A stretch of DNA of 64,000 nt from positions 22,966,662 to 23,030,661 of the forward strand of contig CM043791.1 of assembly GCA_023974075.1 (NCBI GenBank), written 5' to 3'. A program made the position numbers and the translations under genes. The DNA is from Chaenocephalus aceratus (lineage: Eukaryota; Chordata; Actinopteri; Perciformes; Channichthyidae). Positions within the stretch are counted from its first letter, which is position 1. Each line of letters opens with the position of its first letter. The notes below the pieces were generated by a model. The model was not told the DNA's origin. It did no database searches and saw nothing but the letters and a program-made list of their open reading frames with translations. This document shows, one piece after another, positions 11,355-21,184 of the stretch.

Positions 11355-13334
11355 CAGGAATCCTGAAGTCAAATGTAATACATTTTAAGACCTTTTTTAA
11401 GACCCTTTCCATACATTTTAAGACCTCATCGCAACTTCAAGTTCTAACCGGTTACATTGGCGACACACTTTACCTCACATTTACTATATTGATTGTAAGA
11501 TAGCACAACTAAACAGAGTGCATACTGAAGTCTCCTCTCCACATGAACTTCAACCTCTCTGTGAAGGTCAGGTTTAATGCAGTGTGCTGCTTTGTTGCTT
11601 CTGTACTCTGTGCTCTTTCATTCCAGTAAAACTCCTTAGAAACCATTAGAAACCAGTATTTGACCAATAAACAAAACAATTGACAAAACTTTGAACTATG
11701 AAATATATTAAACTTTGGTGAGCTTCAGCGGGGTAATGCCATATAGGAGCTCCCTCACAAATATCCAGGGGTTAAATTGGGCTGGGGCTGTCCGGGGCTA
11801 AGCCCAGCACATAGGACGATGCTCTGACGTCATCACCCTCACACATTTGTCATATGTTTACAAAAAACGATATATATGTTAAGACTTTTCTCGTTCTTAA
11901 AGGTCACATGTCATGGCCATTTCCACTGATCATAATTCCATTGTTGTGGTCTACTAGAATAGATTTATACTGTGCAATTTTCCAAACTCACATTGGTTTC
12001 GCATACAGCATCTCTGTAAAGTATATGTATTCACTCTCTCCACTAAACGGCTCGTTGCAGCTCTTGCCCCCCCCCTTCCCTGTGAGCCCAGTGTGCTCCG
12101 ATTGGTCGGGACCAGTCGGGACGTTGTGAATCGTGCTAAGCTCCGTGGAGGTGTGATTTCCTTGTTTAGCGATACACAGCGAAACACAGCCAAACTCACC
12201 CTGAGCACACACAAAGTCACAGCCGAAGTAAAAACAATAAGTGTGGCTTGATATTGAGTACGAAAAAGGTTGATAAACGCTGTGAGAATGGATCTGCAGA
12301 GAGAATTTCGCCACGATCCCAACTGTCTGTTATCAGCCTGCAGCCAGGGAGGAGAAATCAGCAGAGCTGCATGCACTGAGTGTGTGAGGAAGTCCGTGGA
12401 TTGGTCAATTTGGACCAATCAGCGGGGGCTTAACGTAACGGCTCCGCGGACGTAACATAACGGCTCCACGGATTGGTCCATTTCGTTCCGGGGACGACAT
12501 GACATCATGATGTCCCCGGAAGAATCAAATGGACAGTGACGTATCCCCAACGAGGCGTTTTGGGGAGGTATTTTCTGTTTTAGAGTTTTACTCCCTACAT
12601 GGTGTACTTTGAGGGTTTTGACCTTTATATATACAGTCTATGGTTTTGACTCTGCACACCGTTTACATGCATAAAAACCTTCATAACACACAAGGGGACG
12701 GGCAATAACCGGAAAAGCATGACATGTCACCTTTAATATAGACTATATTTAGGGTCGATATGTGTTGACCCAAAATAGCAGATCTCTGTGACCGGATATA
12801 GTTTGGCTTAGACCCCGGCCCCACGAGGACGCATACAGTAAAACGCATACGTAAACGCAAAAAAGTCTTCCGTTCACACGCATTCGATTCATTAACGTGT
12901 CCGTTCACACTAGACCGCTGGAAATGCTGGAAACGCTGTAGTACATAATATGCCAGGCCTGTAAGTGGCGCTGCTGCCGCCACAAAATACACCAAAAGCA
13001 GCGAAGAAGACCCCGGAGCATGGTTGTCATGGTTGCCCTTCTGTTTATTCTCCGCGGTGGATGGCGTGTTCTCCTGCTGTATATCTCTCAGGTAGTCCAC
13101 CAGCAGATAATCCCCCCCCCGCCCCAGAAGCAGCATTTTATGGCACGCTATGCATGGGGCCGCCGCCACATTGAGACATGTTGTTTCAGTAAATTAAAGG
13201 GTGTTTCATGTTGTCGTTGCTATGGACCTTCTTAATACCTTGGAAAATGCCGTTTAATACTTTTTAATAGCCTTAATTTTCGCTAAATTGATTTATCAAC
13301 TTTTAATACTTTTTAAGACCCCGCGGACACCCTG
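11355..13334. mobile_element. Nested hAT-like element with fish-type TTTTAAGACC subterminal motifs
   Basis: Both ends carry the ATTTTAAGACC/CTTTTTAAGACC motifs seen at the tips of a common fish DNA element (left 11380-11425, right 13240-13334). The right tip on the other strand is CAGGGTGTCCGCGGGGTCTT; the left tip is CAGGAATCC. The six bases TGCTTG flank it directly on both sides (11349-11354 and 13335-13340), a likely target duplication, though shorter than the usual eight. There is no transposase. A second MITE (11897-12736) sits inside. Confidence 0.6.
11897..12736. mobile_element. MITE with TTAAAGGTSACATGTCATG inverted ends
   Basis: The left end TTAAAGGTCACATGTCATG matches the reverse complement of the right end (CATGACATGTCACCTTTAA) with one mismatch. 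It is 840 bp long with no transposase ORF. The TTA/TAA edges would fit a PIF/Harbinger-type 3-base target, but the superfamily is uncertain. The inner sequence includes a repeated motif CGTAACATAACGGCTCC around 12433-12470. Confidence 0.6.
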
Positions 13335-13670
13335 TGCTTGTTACAACTTCGCCGTACTCGCCATGAACTGTTATTGCTCAGGTTAATCTCGCCCCCCTCC
13401 AATATAAACGTGACGTATTTGGTTCTTTGATCTTGCCGGGTTGCCGAGTGGGGCCTGCTGGAGTCTGGTCCAGATTCCAGCAAAGGTCAATTGTGTCTAG
13501 AGTGCGCCATCTAGTGGGATCAAATGAAATGCCGGGTATTGCAGGAAAAAGGCAAAAATGAATGCGGTCTTTACTATAATTTGGACAATTTTGTACCAAT
13601 ATTCGGCGGACCGGATTCAAAAACCCAACGGGCCGTATATGACCCGCAGGCCTTAGTTTGCCCATGCCTG

Positions 13671-14017
13671 GCATAGACCCATCTTCCCCCCACTGACTTT
13701 TTACCTGGTGGCAACTGGGTGAGGTGGAAGGTCTCGTTCTCCTCCAGAGATCGCATCTCCTCGTCCATGGCATTCTTCCACTGCCTTGACTTTTCTGACA
13801 CTATGGCATCATTGTAGGTTTGAGGGATATCACAGACTGCTCTGTAGCAAAAGTCCATGCATGTTTGTGCTTTGTCCTCTGCATCCTCAGTCTCAAAATA
13901 TTGTAGATGAGTTGGTCTCCTTTTGTTTCTCTGTGGATACCTTTTGGTTACAGTCTCTGTGGCTTTACTCGGCTGTGTACATTCAGTCTCTTCAAGTAAA
14001 GTCTCAGGCACACACAT
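13671..14017 (-). pseudogene. copia reverse transcriptase, N-terminal stub
   Basis: After a basic linker (PQRNKRRP) the frame shows the start of an RVT_2 domain: a P-T-Y-x-D-A block, W-x-x-A-M-x-x-E-M, then GKKSVGGRWVY. Immediately after WVYA the sequence changes to the hAT terminal repeat, so the catalytic YVDD region is absent. Confidence 0.75.
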
Positions 14018-14128
14018 CTGAATACCATGACTTGATACTTTTTCTACATTTATATCATTGCCTATGGCCCTGGAGTGTGCATCCTCATGACCATTCTATA
14101 TGTGTGATTCAGATGTTTGTGTTTCCTT

Positions 14129-15058
14129 TTATTTTGCGCTTTTGGTTGTGAATTTCACCAACCTGTGCTTTTGCACCCTATCTGTTTCTGGGTAATACAC
14201 CAAATAAGCTGGGCTGTTTTTATCATAGCCAATGAAAACCCCTTGCTCACATCTAGAGTCTAGCTTCCCTTGTTCTTGTTGGTAAGCAAAACATGTTGTA
14301 CCAAATGTTTGCAGTTTGGATACATTTGGTTCTTTGCCTGTGAACAACTCGTATGGCGTTTTCTTTGTGCGCCTGCTGTAGCGCCTGTTTCTTACAAAAG
14401 CTGCAGTCTGCATAGCGTAGTTCCATAGCTTATCTGGTAACCCACTCTCTATCAATAAGCATCTGCTCATATCATAGAGAGTTCGCCAGCTTCTCTCTGC
14501 TGTACCATTTTGGGGTGGTGAATAGGGTGCAGACGTTTCATGTCTAATCCTATTTTTAGTTAAGAGTGCCTGAAAGTCTCGGCTTGTAAACTCAGTGCCG
14601 TTGTCTGAACGAATACACTTGACTTCTCCATAAGGTGCTATGTCTGCCAAGAACCTTTCTTGCACTGTATCACTTTTTGACTTCAGAAAATATACCACCA
14701 CGGTGCCTGAATAGTCATCTGTAAATGACTGTACATATCTGTGGCCTTCTCTGTTCAGTGTTGACATGGGACCAGTTAAATCAGTACTAGCTCTAAGGGT
14801 TTCTCAGCCTTTCTGTCTGGCTCCCTATTTCTAATTTTCCTTGTGTACACACTTCACATAACTGAGTAGGCTTAACTGCTGTTCCTTTTATCTCCATGCC
14901 TGTCACTACACTTTGTCATTTCTGTACATCTTCATAGTTGCAATGACCCAAAATGTCATGCCAAGTTTGCATATCATGACACCCTTTACATTTTTCGACA
15001 TTTTCTTTAACAATTGGCAAGTAATACAAATGTCCACTCTTGTGGAGGTCAAACCTGC
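14129..15058 (-). pseudogene. copia GAG-pre-integrase and integrase core
   Basis: The 14129-14767 frame holds a retroviral-type DDE core: an F-x-D-D-Y-S block, an R-S-D-N-G-T-E-F block with the second Asp, and the P-Q-N-G-x-A-E-R block with the Glu. Downstream is the copia-typical KTPYELFTG motif and a GYD-containing C-terminal region. Upstream (about 14800-15058) lies the pre-integrase zinc region (W-H-x-x-L-G-H and C-E-x-C), interrupted by a TGA. Not functional as it stands. Confidence 0.78.
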
Positions 15059-15489
15059 TACTGTCCTGACTCCTTGGTAACCATGTGGCTTTCTCCTTTC
15101 TTGAAGGTGATTGTCACTCCTCCATTTGCCGCTCTTGCCACAGAGAAGATGTCATGTGGGTATGAAGGTATGTACAGTGCATCCCGTAGCTGTGCTCTGT
15201 GTTGTCGTCCAGTGTTGTCTAGCAGATACACAATCGCTGTTCCTCTGCGTTGTGCTATTCCGCTGCATTTGGTCCCATCAGCTAACTCCACTGAATGTGT
15301 CCCTGAATGTGTCCCTGAAAGGAATGAGTCATCAAAGCTGTCAAACTTTTCAATATCGTTCACGATGTGGGATGTTGCTCCAGCATCCACCATGATGCCT
15401 CTCATCTCTACGCTGTCTGGAGGTCTCCCGCTCTTCGTGTGCTTTACCTTGAAGAATTGGTCTTGTTCGCTGTTTTCCTCCTCTTTCAC
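15058..15489 (-). pseudogene. copia aspartic protease region
   Basis: The minus-strand frame carries the protease active-site motif V-D-A-G-A-T-S-H (copia type D[S/A]GA[T/S]), then an L-A-D-G-T block and A-L-Y-I-P, as in copia polyproteins. It includes a short in-frame duplication (SGTHSGTHS; GAATGTGTCC repeated at about 15291-15314). Confidence 0.72.
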
Positions 15490-16823
15490 TTTTCTGACAC
15501 CATCTTGTCCCCCTTTTTTTCTTGCACAGGGATTCTTCGTGTGTTATTTTTGCAGTAACCACACCACACTTTTCTGTAACATGTTCTTGCCTTATGCCCT
15601 CTTATTCCACATTTGTAGCATATAACGTTAGCATCTTCTTCTTTTCTATTGTTAGCAGACATCCTGCCGGGGGCTCTGCCTTGTCTAACATTAGTTTTCA
15701 TCACGTTCTCTGTGGTTTCTTTTATCTTAAATGTGTCTGCCTCTTCATATACACGCAGTCTCCTTTTAAAGTCTATGAATGTAACGTTATCTTCATTCTG
15801 CGCAGAGATGGGGTCGTTACTAAAAAAAAGTAATATATTACATATTACATATTGCTTTAAAAAAAAGTAATATATTACACTACTGCATTACTCTCTACAT
15901 AAAGTAACTCGTTACTTTACTCGTTACTTTACTCGCAGGGCCGGCCCGCCCCTCCCTACAGGCAGATCACGCAGACTGCTAAAGTTTCAAATGTTCTCTT
16001 TAGTTCAGTTTCCATTGTCGCATAAGACTGATCCAGATAGCTCCTGAATGTTTTCCTATTTGACCATGGCTGTCCTCTGTCTCCTGCTATCTGTATATTT
16101 TGCGCAGTCTATCTCTGCTCACGCTGTTGCGTCGGCGTGTTCTCCTGCGTGTTGGCCATGTGTTGCACTGGAACCAGACACCGCAAAGACTTCAGCCGAG
16201 CACGTGCGAACTGCGCATGCGTGAGTGGCAATAACTCTCCTTACCAGCAGGCGGCGGTAGTGTGTATTCGTCATTCAAAACAGGCAACAACCGGAAAACA
16301 GAGAAGAAGAACAGACTGTTACTTTGTAATGCGTTACACCCAACTCTGATTCTGCGTTACATGAACAGCCAGTGGCTTAAAGGTGTGGTGTAGTCCTCCT
16401 ATTATCATGGCGATTATGAGTCCGTCGCTCATGGTCTCACCTGTTTCCCTCAAAGCCGTGATGATGTTCTCCGCCAGTAACACTTTCGCTGTTTGTCATG
16501 TGTAGCTTGGTCAACGACGTGTAGAGGTTTATTATCCGTGGTTTACTTTTTCCAGAATAATGTTCTTTCAATATTCTTAGAGCCTTCCTGCCATCATCAG
16601 CGGCATCTATCAGTCTTATTAGCTCAGCATAGCAATCAGCATTCTTTTTCCTGTCTTCTGCTAGCTGTTCAGGACTATTTCCAGTGGGTTCATGGAGAAT
16701 AGTTTCTTTTAATTTCAGGATATGTAGGCAGCCTAAGAATCTTGTTTCCCAAAGGTCATACTTATCGTCGGTTCCATCGAACAAAAGCTGTGACGCGAAA
16801 ACTCCCGTTGCTCTGCTTGCCAT
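15490..16823 (-). pseudogene. copia gag, split by a hAT MITE and frameshifted
   Basis: It starts at ATG 16823 (MASRATGVFASQLLFDG) with a UBN2/gag-like body (DGTDDKYDLWETRFLG, LIRLIDAADDGRKAL). A frameshift near 16480 moves reading to another frame, where AENIITALRETGE continues to about 16360. The MITE at 15803-16348 interrupts it, and the frame resumes on the far side into a zinc knuckle C-x2-C-x4-H-x4-C (CYKCGIRGHKARTC) at about 15600. The reading-through on both sides shows the MITE came later. Confidence 0.72.
15803..16348. mobile_element. hAT MITE inserted in copia gag
   Basis: Ends CAGAGATGGGGTCGTTAC and ACACCCAACTCTG form short inverted repeats, with AT-rich subterminal GTAATATATTAC/GTTACTTTACTC motifs. 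A perfect 8-bp target duplication ATTCTGCG flanks it (15795-15802 and 16349-16356), typical of hAT. No ORF. About 150 bp inside it (16136-16312) is shared with the Harbinger-like MITE at 41341-41961. Confidence 0.85.
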
Positions 16824-17789
16824 CTTGTTAGCACAGCGATTAGCTTGCTAAACTAGCTTGTTAGCATTGGGTTCTCACGTAATACGTCGCATGTAATATC
16901 TTCCGCCACTTCTTTACTTATTGGTCCACATAGTTTGTAGGAGTCCCGTGTAATACTTCGCGTTAAACTTCTTCCGGAAAACTAACTAATGAGTCCAACT
17001 TTGCCTGGGCCCATAACCAGGGGCGCCGCCAGGGATTTTGGGCCCTATGAAAAGATATCACATTGGTCCCCACCACCAGGCACAGGCCATGCCAACCAAG
17101 CACAATGCTGTAACCACACCTCCAGAATAGTCATCTTTTATGGTGTACATGTCTTTTTAATAACATTTTTGAAAGGAACATTCCAAAATCTAAATAAATA
17201 TAACTTAAATATACATGACCTCTTAAATAAAAATAAAGTGAACATTAACACCAATATTATCATTTATAAAATGCTGTAACAAAAAAAATAACATAAGCAG
17301 TAGATTTTTTAATTAAATATACATACCAACTACAAAATAAGCGGGTATTAAAGTGTAAACGGACAACAAAACGGAAATGAAAAGGCCTGATGGTGGTGCT
17401 AAATCAGAGCCTATTACCTATTACCTATTACCTGTTCTCAGTCTTTTTCTCATCCAATATCGTTACCATAGCCTTGCCCTTTAACAGTTATTACGAGCCC
17501 TGGCTCAGCCTTACTCACCAAGAGCCCAGCGCCTAGCCTTCTTACAGGCAAAGTCACTGATCAAGTCCTTGAAGTCCAGCTTTCTAGCCAACTGGCTTTC
17601 AATGGACAGCATGGCAAGACTGCAAAGCCTTATGGGGGGACAGGGCTGCGGAGCCTAAAGATGGATCTGTTGGTCCTGGCACCAGGGGGAGGGACAACTG
17701 CTAAAAATGTACCTGCATTTATTAAATGTCAGCTAAAAGAGGAGTGAAATGAAAAACCTCTGAATGTTCTGTGAAGATATTAATAGTAC

Positions 17790-18177
17790 TTAAAGGTGGG
17801 GTAGGTCATTTTTGAGAAACCAGCTCGAGTGCGCTGGAATTTCAAAATACACAACCGGAAAAAATCTTGCCACTTCCTTACAGAGCCCCTCCTCCAACAC
17901 ACACGAACGCGCACATTACCAATGAGGACACGAGATAAATTTGTGCACAGATGGAAGGCTGCCAGGCAGGGAGGCCATCCAGTTATTTTAGCCGGGCTGG
18001 CTAAAATGATTGGTCGTGCTTTTTACAGCGCCACGGCTTCCAGATGAATTTTTTTATGGATTTATTGTCAAAGCATTTAAGATATTCATTGCTATCGGGA
18101 TGTTAAGAGCATTCCATGCAATATAACAACAAGTGTATCTCGAGCCGGTTTCTCAAACTTACCTACCCCACCTTTAA
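17790..18177. mobile_element. MITE with TTAAAGGTGGGGTAGGT ends
   Basis: The left end TTAAAGGTGGGGTAGGT is matched in inverse at the right end (ACCTACCCCACCTTTAA). A second inner inverted block, GAGAAACC(A/G)GCTCGAG, lies next to it. 388 bp, no ORF, nested in the larger hAT. Superfamily not certain. Confidence 0.65.
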
Positions 18178-19273
18178 TGTCAGCAAAACATTACAATTAT
18201 TATTTACAATGGACTACGCTTAGCTAACAGACTAATTTCCACCACTCATGGACCACACCCACCTTTTCTTTTGAAAAACTGGGTGACATACTGTCGCCCT
18301 TTAGTCTTATTATTATTGATGATTGATGAAAGGTTACACTGTAAAATGTTTGGCTGTAAAATTACAGTCAATTACTGGCGACTAGTTGCATGGATTTCAC
18401 AGTAATTGACTGTAAATATTTCACAGTAATTTACTGTAGATATTTTACAGTAAATTAGAATAAAAGTACGACTAAATACTGTGACTTTACAGTTGCCATG
18501 CCCATGGAATTACTGTGATACAGCAGTACAGAGCTGTGGTATTATGGTACCTTGCTGTACATAACTTACAGTAATTACTTGTATTTTCACACTTTTACTG
18601 TAGAAGTAATGCAACACAGTAGCCAGTAATTTACTGTAAATATAAAAATGTAAATAATACGATATTATATTGTAAATCTGACTAGTTAACTGGGATTTTA
18701 CCATAACTACACAATTCAATCAGCTCAACCAACAAAGAAAAACAAAGAAAATGCCCATTTTAACTTGTTATTACTCCATTGAAGTGCAAAGTGAATTTCA
18801 CAGTGTCTTGGACATGTTGTTACGGCCCCAACCTCTACTCTGCGATAGTGGCTCGTGCTGAGACCCACAACATGAAAGAATACACGCAATAACCGGTACT
18901 TGGTAACGAGCATTTATTGATAATCAGCCGTTTGCTCACACAAGCGAAACGGGAAACAAAAAGAGGTCTGGAGGACTGGCCAAAAGGAACAAACAGAAGG
19001 AGGGAACCCGAGCCAGCCACACCACGGGCCGTAGGACCCAGAGCTCCCCCCCCCTGACCAGAAATCAATTATAAACCCTATGAGAAACACAATAAAGCCG
19101 CGAAAACTGGACTACCAGGTCCTCCAGGCTAAACATAAACACATCTGCAAAAATATGGCCTACAGCTCAAAATGGCAAAGAGGTAAGGAGAGGGTCTCCC
19201 GGCGTTAGGATAGGGGAGACATCCTTCTCCTCCATCTTCTCTTTATATATACACGGCTGAGTGGAATTTGGAA

Positions 19274-19347
19274 CACCTGGGCAGAGGCGGAGTCAGGGGC
19301 AGACCAGGTGCACCTGGGCAGAGGCGGAGCCAGGGGCAGACCAGGTG
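19274..19347. repeat. Two tandem copies of a 37-bp GC-rich unit
   Basis: Units 19274-19310 and 19311-19347 differ at one base (GGAGTCAGG versus GGAGCCAGG). A truncated third start (CACCTGCGCAG) follows. Each unit begins with CACCTGGGCAGAGGCGG and ends in CCAGGTG, so the unit junctions make CAGGTGCACCTG palindromes. Confidence 0.85.
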
Positions 19348-19986
19348 CACCTGCGCAGCAGGGAGACAGAAAAGAAAACAAGGAGGGGAGCACATGTCTA
19401 CACAGACATCCACTCTAAGTCAACAATTTTCTGAAGAATGTGCTGACATGGGGGTCTAAATTGCCATGCCTCTTTTTGGCTTTCGAGCCCGTCTTGGGGT
19501 TAATGCCCAGGAAGCACCTGAAAACAATAAGCCAAGACACCAATTTCAATTTTACATAGATTCATATGTTGCATAGTTTATTTTAAGGCACATACAGTGG
19601 TGCCACTTTCAATTTAAGTAAAACCTGCATCAAAGAAATAAATTAGTATGTAAAGCCAAGCAAGAGCGGTAAAAGCAAGAAAATCACTTAATTTGTTGTT
19701 TTATCACAGAGGATGGTCTGAATACAGTATTGTACTGTGAACATGTTGTGAAATCCTGGTAATCATTTATCCTGTACATTCACAGTAATTAACTGTGCCT
19801 GCATTGATTTCACTGTGAAATTCAAAATTACAGTATTATATTGTGAACATCACAGGTAAAGACTGTAAAGTGATAAAACAGTAATTTATTGTGTTGTTCT
19901 AAAAATATTTGGGCCCCCTGTCAGTCACGGGCCCTTAGAATCGTCCTAACTTTTCACCCCCTTACGGCGCCCCTGCCCATAACCTG

Positions 19987-20132
19987 TTAAACTAATAAAG
20001 TATGCGCAGTCATTTTTCTTCTCTCATCCATTTATTTCAGGGACATGAACCAGCATGGCAGTGCTGCGTAATCAACGGAGACATCCGCGCTTATCATGCT
20101 TATGACGTCACAATGGGACGTACCATTAGACA
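19987..20132 (-). repeat. Candidate 5' LTR of the copia element
   Basis: Read on the minus strand the segment starts TGTCTAATGG, holds AATAAA-type signals and ends TTTAACA. If the hAT and one copy of its target duplication are removed, the next bases are GGTTATGGGCCCAG, which would serve as a primer-binding or leader sequence. No second LTR is available to compare, since the 3' half is lost, so this stays an inference. Confidence 0.4.
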
Positions 20133-20133
20133 T

Positions 20134-21184
20134 GGGTTGCGTTCCAATAGTCCATTTAGCTTAGGAACCTTCCTAACCAAGTGAAATGACCCGGAAGTAC
20201 GTCAGTGGCAGCCATGTTAAGTGCCGTTCCAATTCTCCAAATGAAAGGAAAGGAGGTTTCAAACTTCCTTTATAACCTCCTTTAGCTTAGGAACCACTGG
20301 ACCTCCCTTGACGAAAGGAGAGGAGAAAATGCTGCCCCACAATGCATTGCAGCCGCAGCATTTGCCGTCACTCAACAGTCGGCCGTTCACGGAAACAACC
20401 GATTATGACGGAGAAATTATATCATGAAAGCTACAGTGCTTATTAAGCATTTTAAAACGTATGTGGTAAGTTGCCAAAGTGCTTTGTTCTGAACGTTCAT
20501 CAGTATTATAATCAAAAAGAGAAATATGAACGTTAGTTTTTACTGAAATGATCAAATAAAGTCAACATTTCACAGTCTTTACTGAGCTGTGTGGAGTTTG
20601 TTCAATGGTTTGAATGGTGATATGCAGTGATAGATGTTAAGGACTAACGTTTATAATAAATACATTTGTATTGATTTTAAGATATTTTCATAGTTCATAC
20701 AATCATACGTATTGGGATCATTTGTATTAATGTGGACCGGAGGGAGAGGGTGATGAGCATAAGTTTCACTTTCCTTTTTTATTTCAATTCCAACTTTGGT
20801 CATGAAGAATATGTTTCTCTGTTGTCCACGTTCATAAAGCAAAGCAGCAGCATCAGAGCACGGTGCAGAGTCTCTAGATGAGTTTACAGTAGTCCCTCGT
20901 TCTTATTAAACATCCATGTTGTAGTCCGCTATAGAAAACTGTAGTTTCCATAGTTTCCCCACAGCAGCAGACGCACATTCATGACGTCCGCTGGCGCATC
21001 ATAAACACGTCGGATAGTGAAAGTGCATTCGGATTCTCTAAAGTACCGCAGTCTCTTCTCCTAAGTCCTTTTGAATTCTCCTATCCACTATCCCTTAACC
21101 CTGTGACGTTTCACTCTGAGGTCAAGGAATAGGAGATAGGGTTAGAATTTAGGAGCTGATTTTTGGATTATCGGAACGCAACCC
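20134..21184. mobile_element. 1.05-kb MITE-like element with GGGTTGCGTTCC ends
   Basis: The left tip GGGTTGCGTTCCAATAGTCC is mirrored at the right (GGATTATCGGAACGCAACCC). Repeats of AGGAAAGGAGG and TTAGGAACC lie inside. No ORF and no clear target duplication. It starts two bases beyond the proposed copia LTR edge. Confidence 0.6.

Larger units (their letters stand above)
9271..13670. mobile_element. hAT-type DNA transposon composite, with other elements nested inside
   Basis: The left end reads CAGGGGTGGGCAAACT. The right end, read on the other strand, is CAGGCATGGGCAAACT, so the two ends form inverted repeats of the type that starts many vertebrate hAT elements. The flanking eight bases (CATCAAGC left, GCATAGAC right) are not the same, so the ends may come from two copies or the element has been rearranged. 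The right end cuts straight into the reverse-transcriptase frame of the copia element. Inside are a transposase N-terminal remnant (9320-9427) and another nested element (11355-13334). Confidence 0.65.
17018..19975. mobile_element. Non-autonomous hAT element, 2.96 kb, in the copia leader
   Basis: Ends CAGGGGCGCCGCCAGGG and TTACGGCGCCCCTG are inverted. A perfect 8-bp duplication CCCATAAC flanks it (17010-17017 and 19976-19983). Many ACAGTAATTTACTGT-like palindromic subterminal motifs occur (18335-18650, 19720-19900), as expected for transposase-binding sites. I find no transposase ORF. A second MITE (17790-18177) is inside. Confidence 0.85.
13671..20132 (-). mobile_element. Ty1/copia LTR retrotransposon, decayed, 3' half missing
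   Basis: Read on the minus strand the order is candidate LTR (19987-20132), leader, gag (16823 down to about 15490), protease (about 15489-15060), GAG-pre-integrase and integrase (about 15058-14129), then the first part of reverse transcriptase, cut at 13671 by a hAT end. The order PR-IN-RT is diagnostic for Ty1/copia. Three insertions or breaks are clear: a 546-bp hAT MITE in gag, a 3-kb hAT in the leader, and the lost RT/RNase H/3' LTR. Frameshifts and a stop in the pre-integrase show that it is dead. Fish copia elements of the GalEa/Zeco type have short LTRs, which would fit a 146-bp LTR. Confidence 0.8.

Noticed and set aside
15014..15625. 203-residue plus-strand ORF
   Set aside because: It lies opposite the copia protease and zinc-knuckle frames, which have clear motifs; the plus-strand frame has none.
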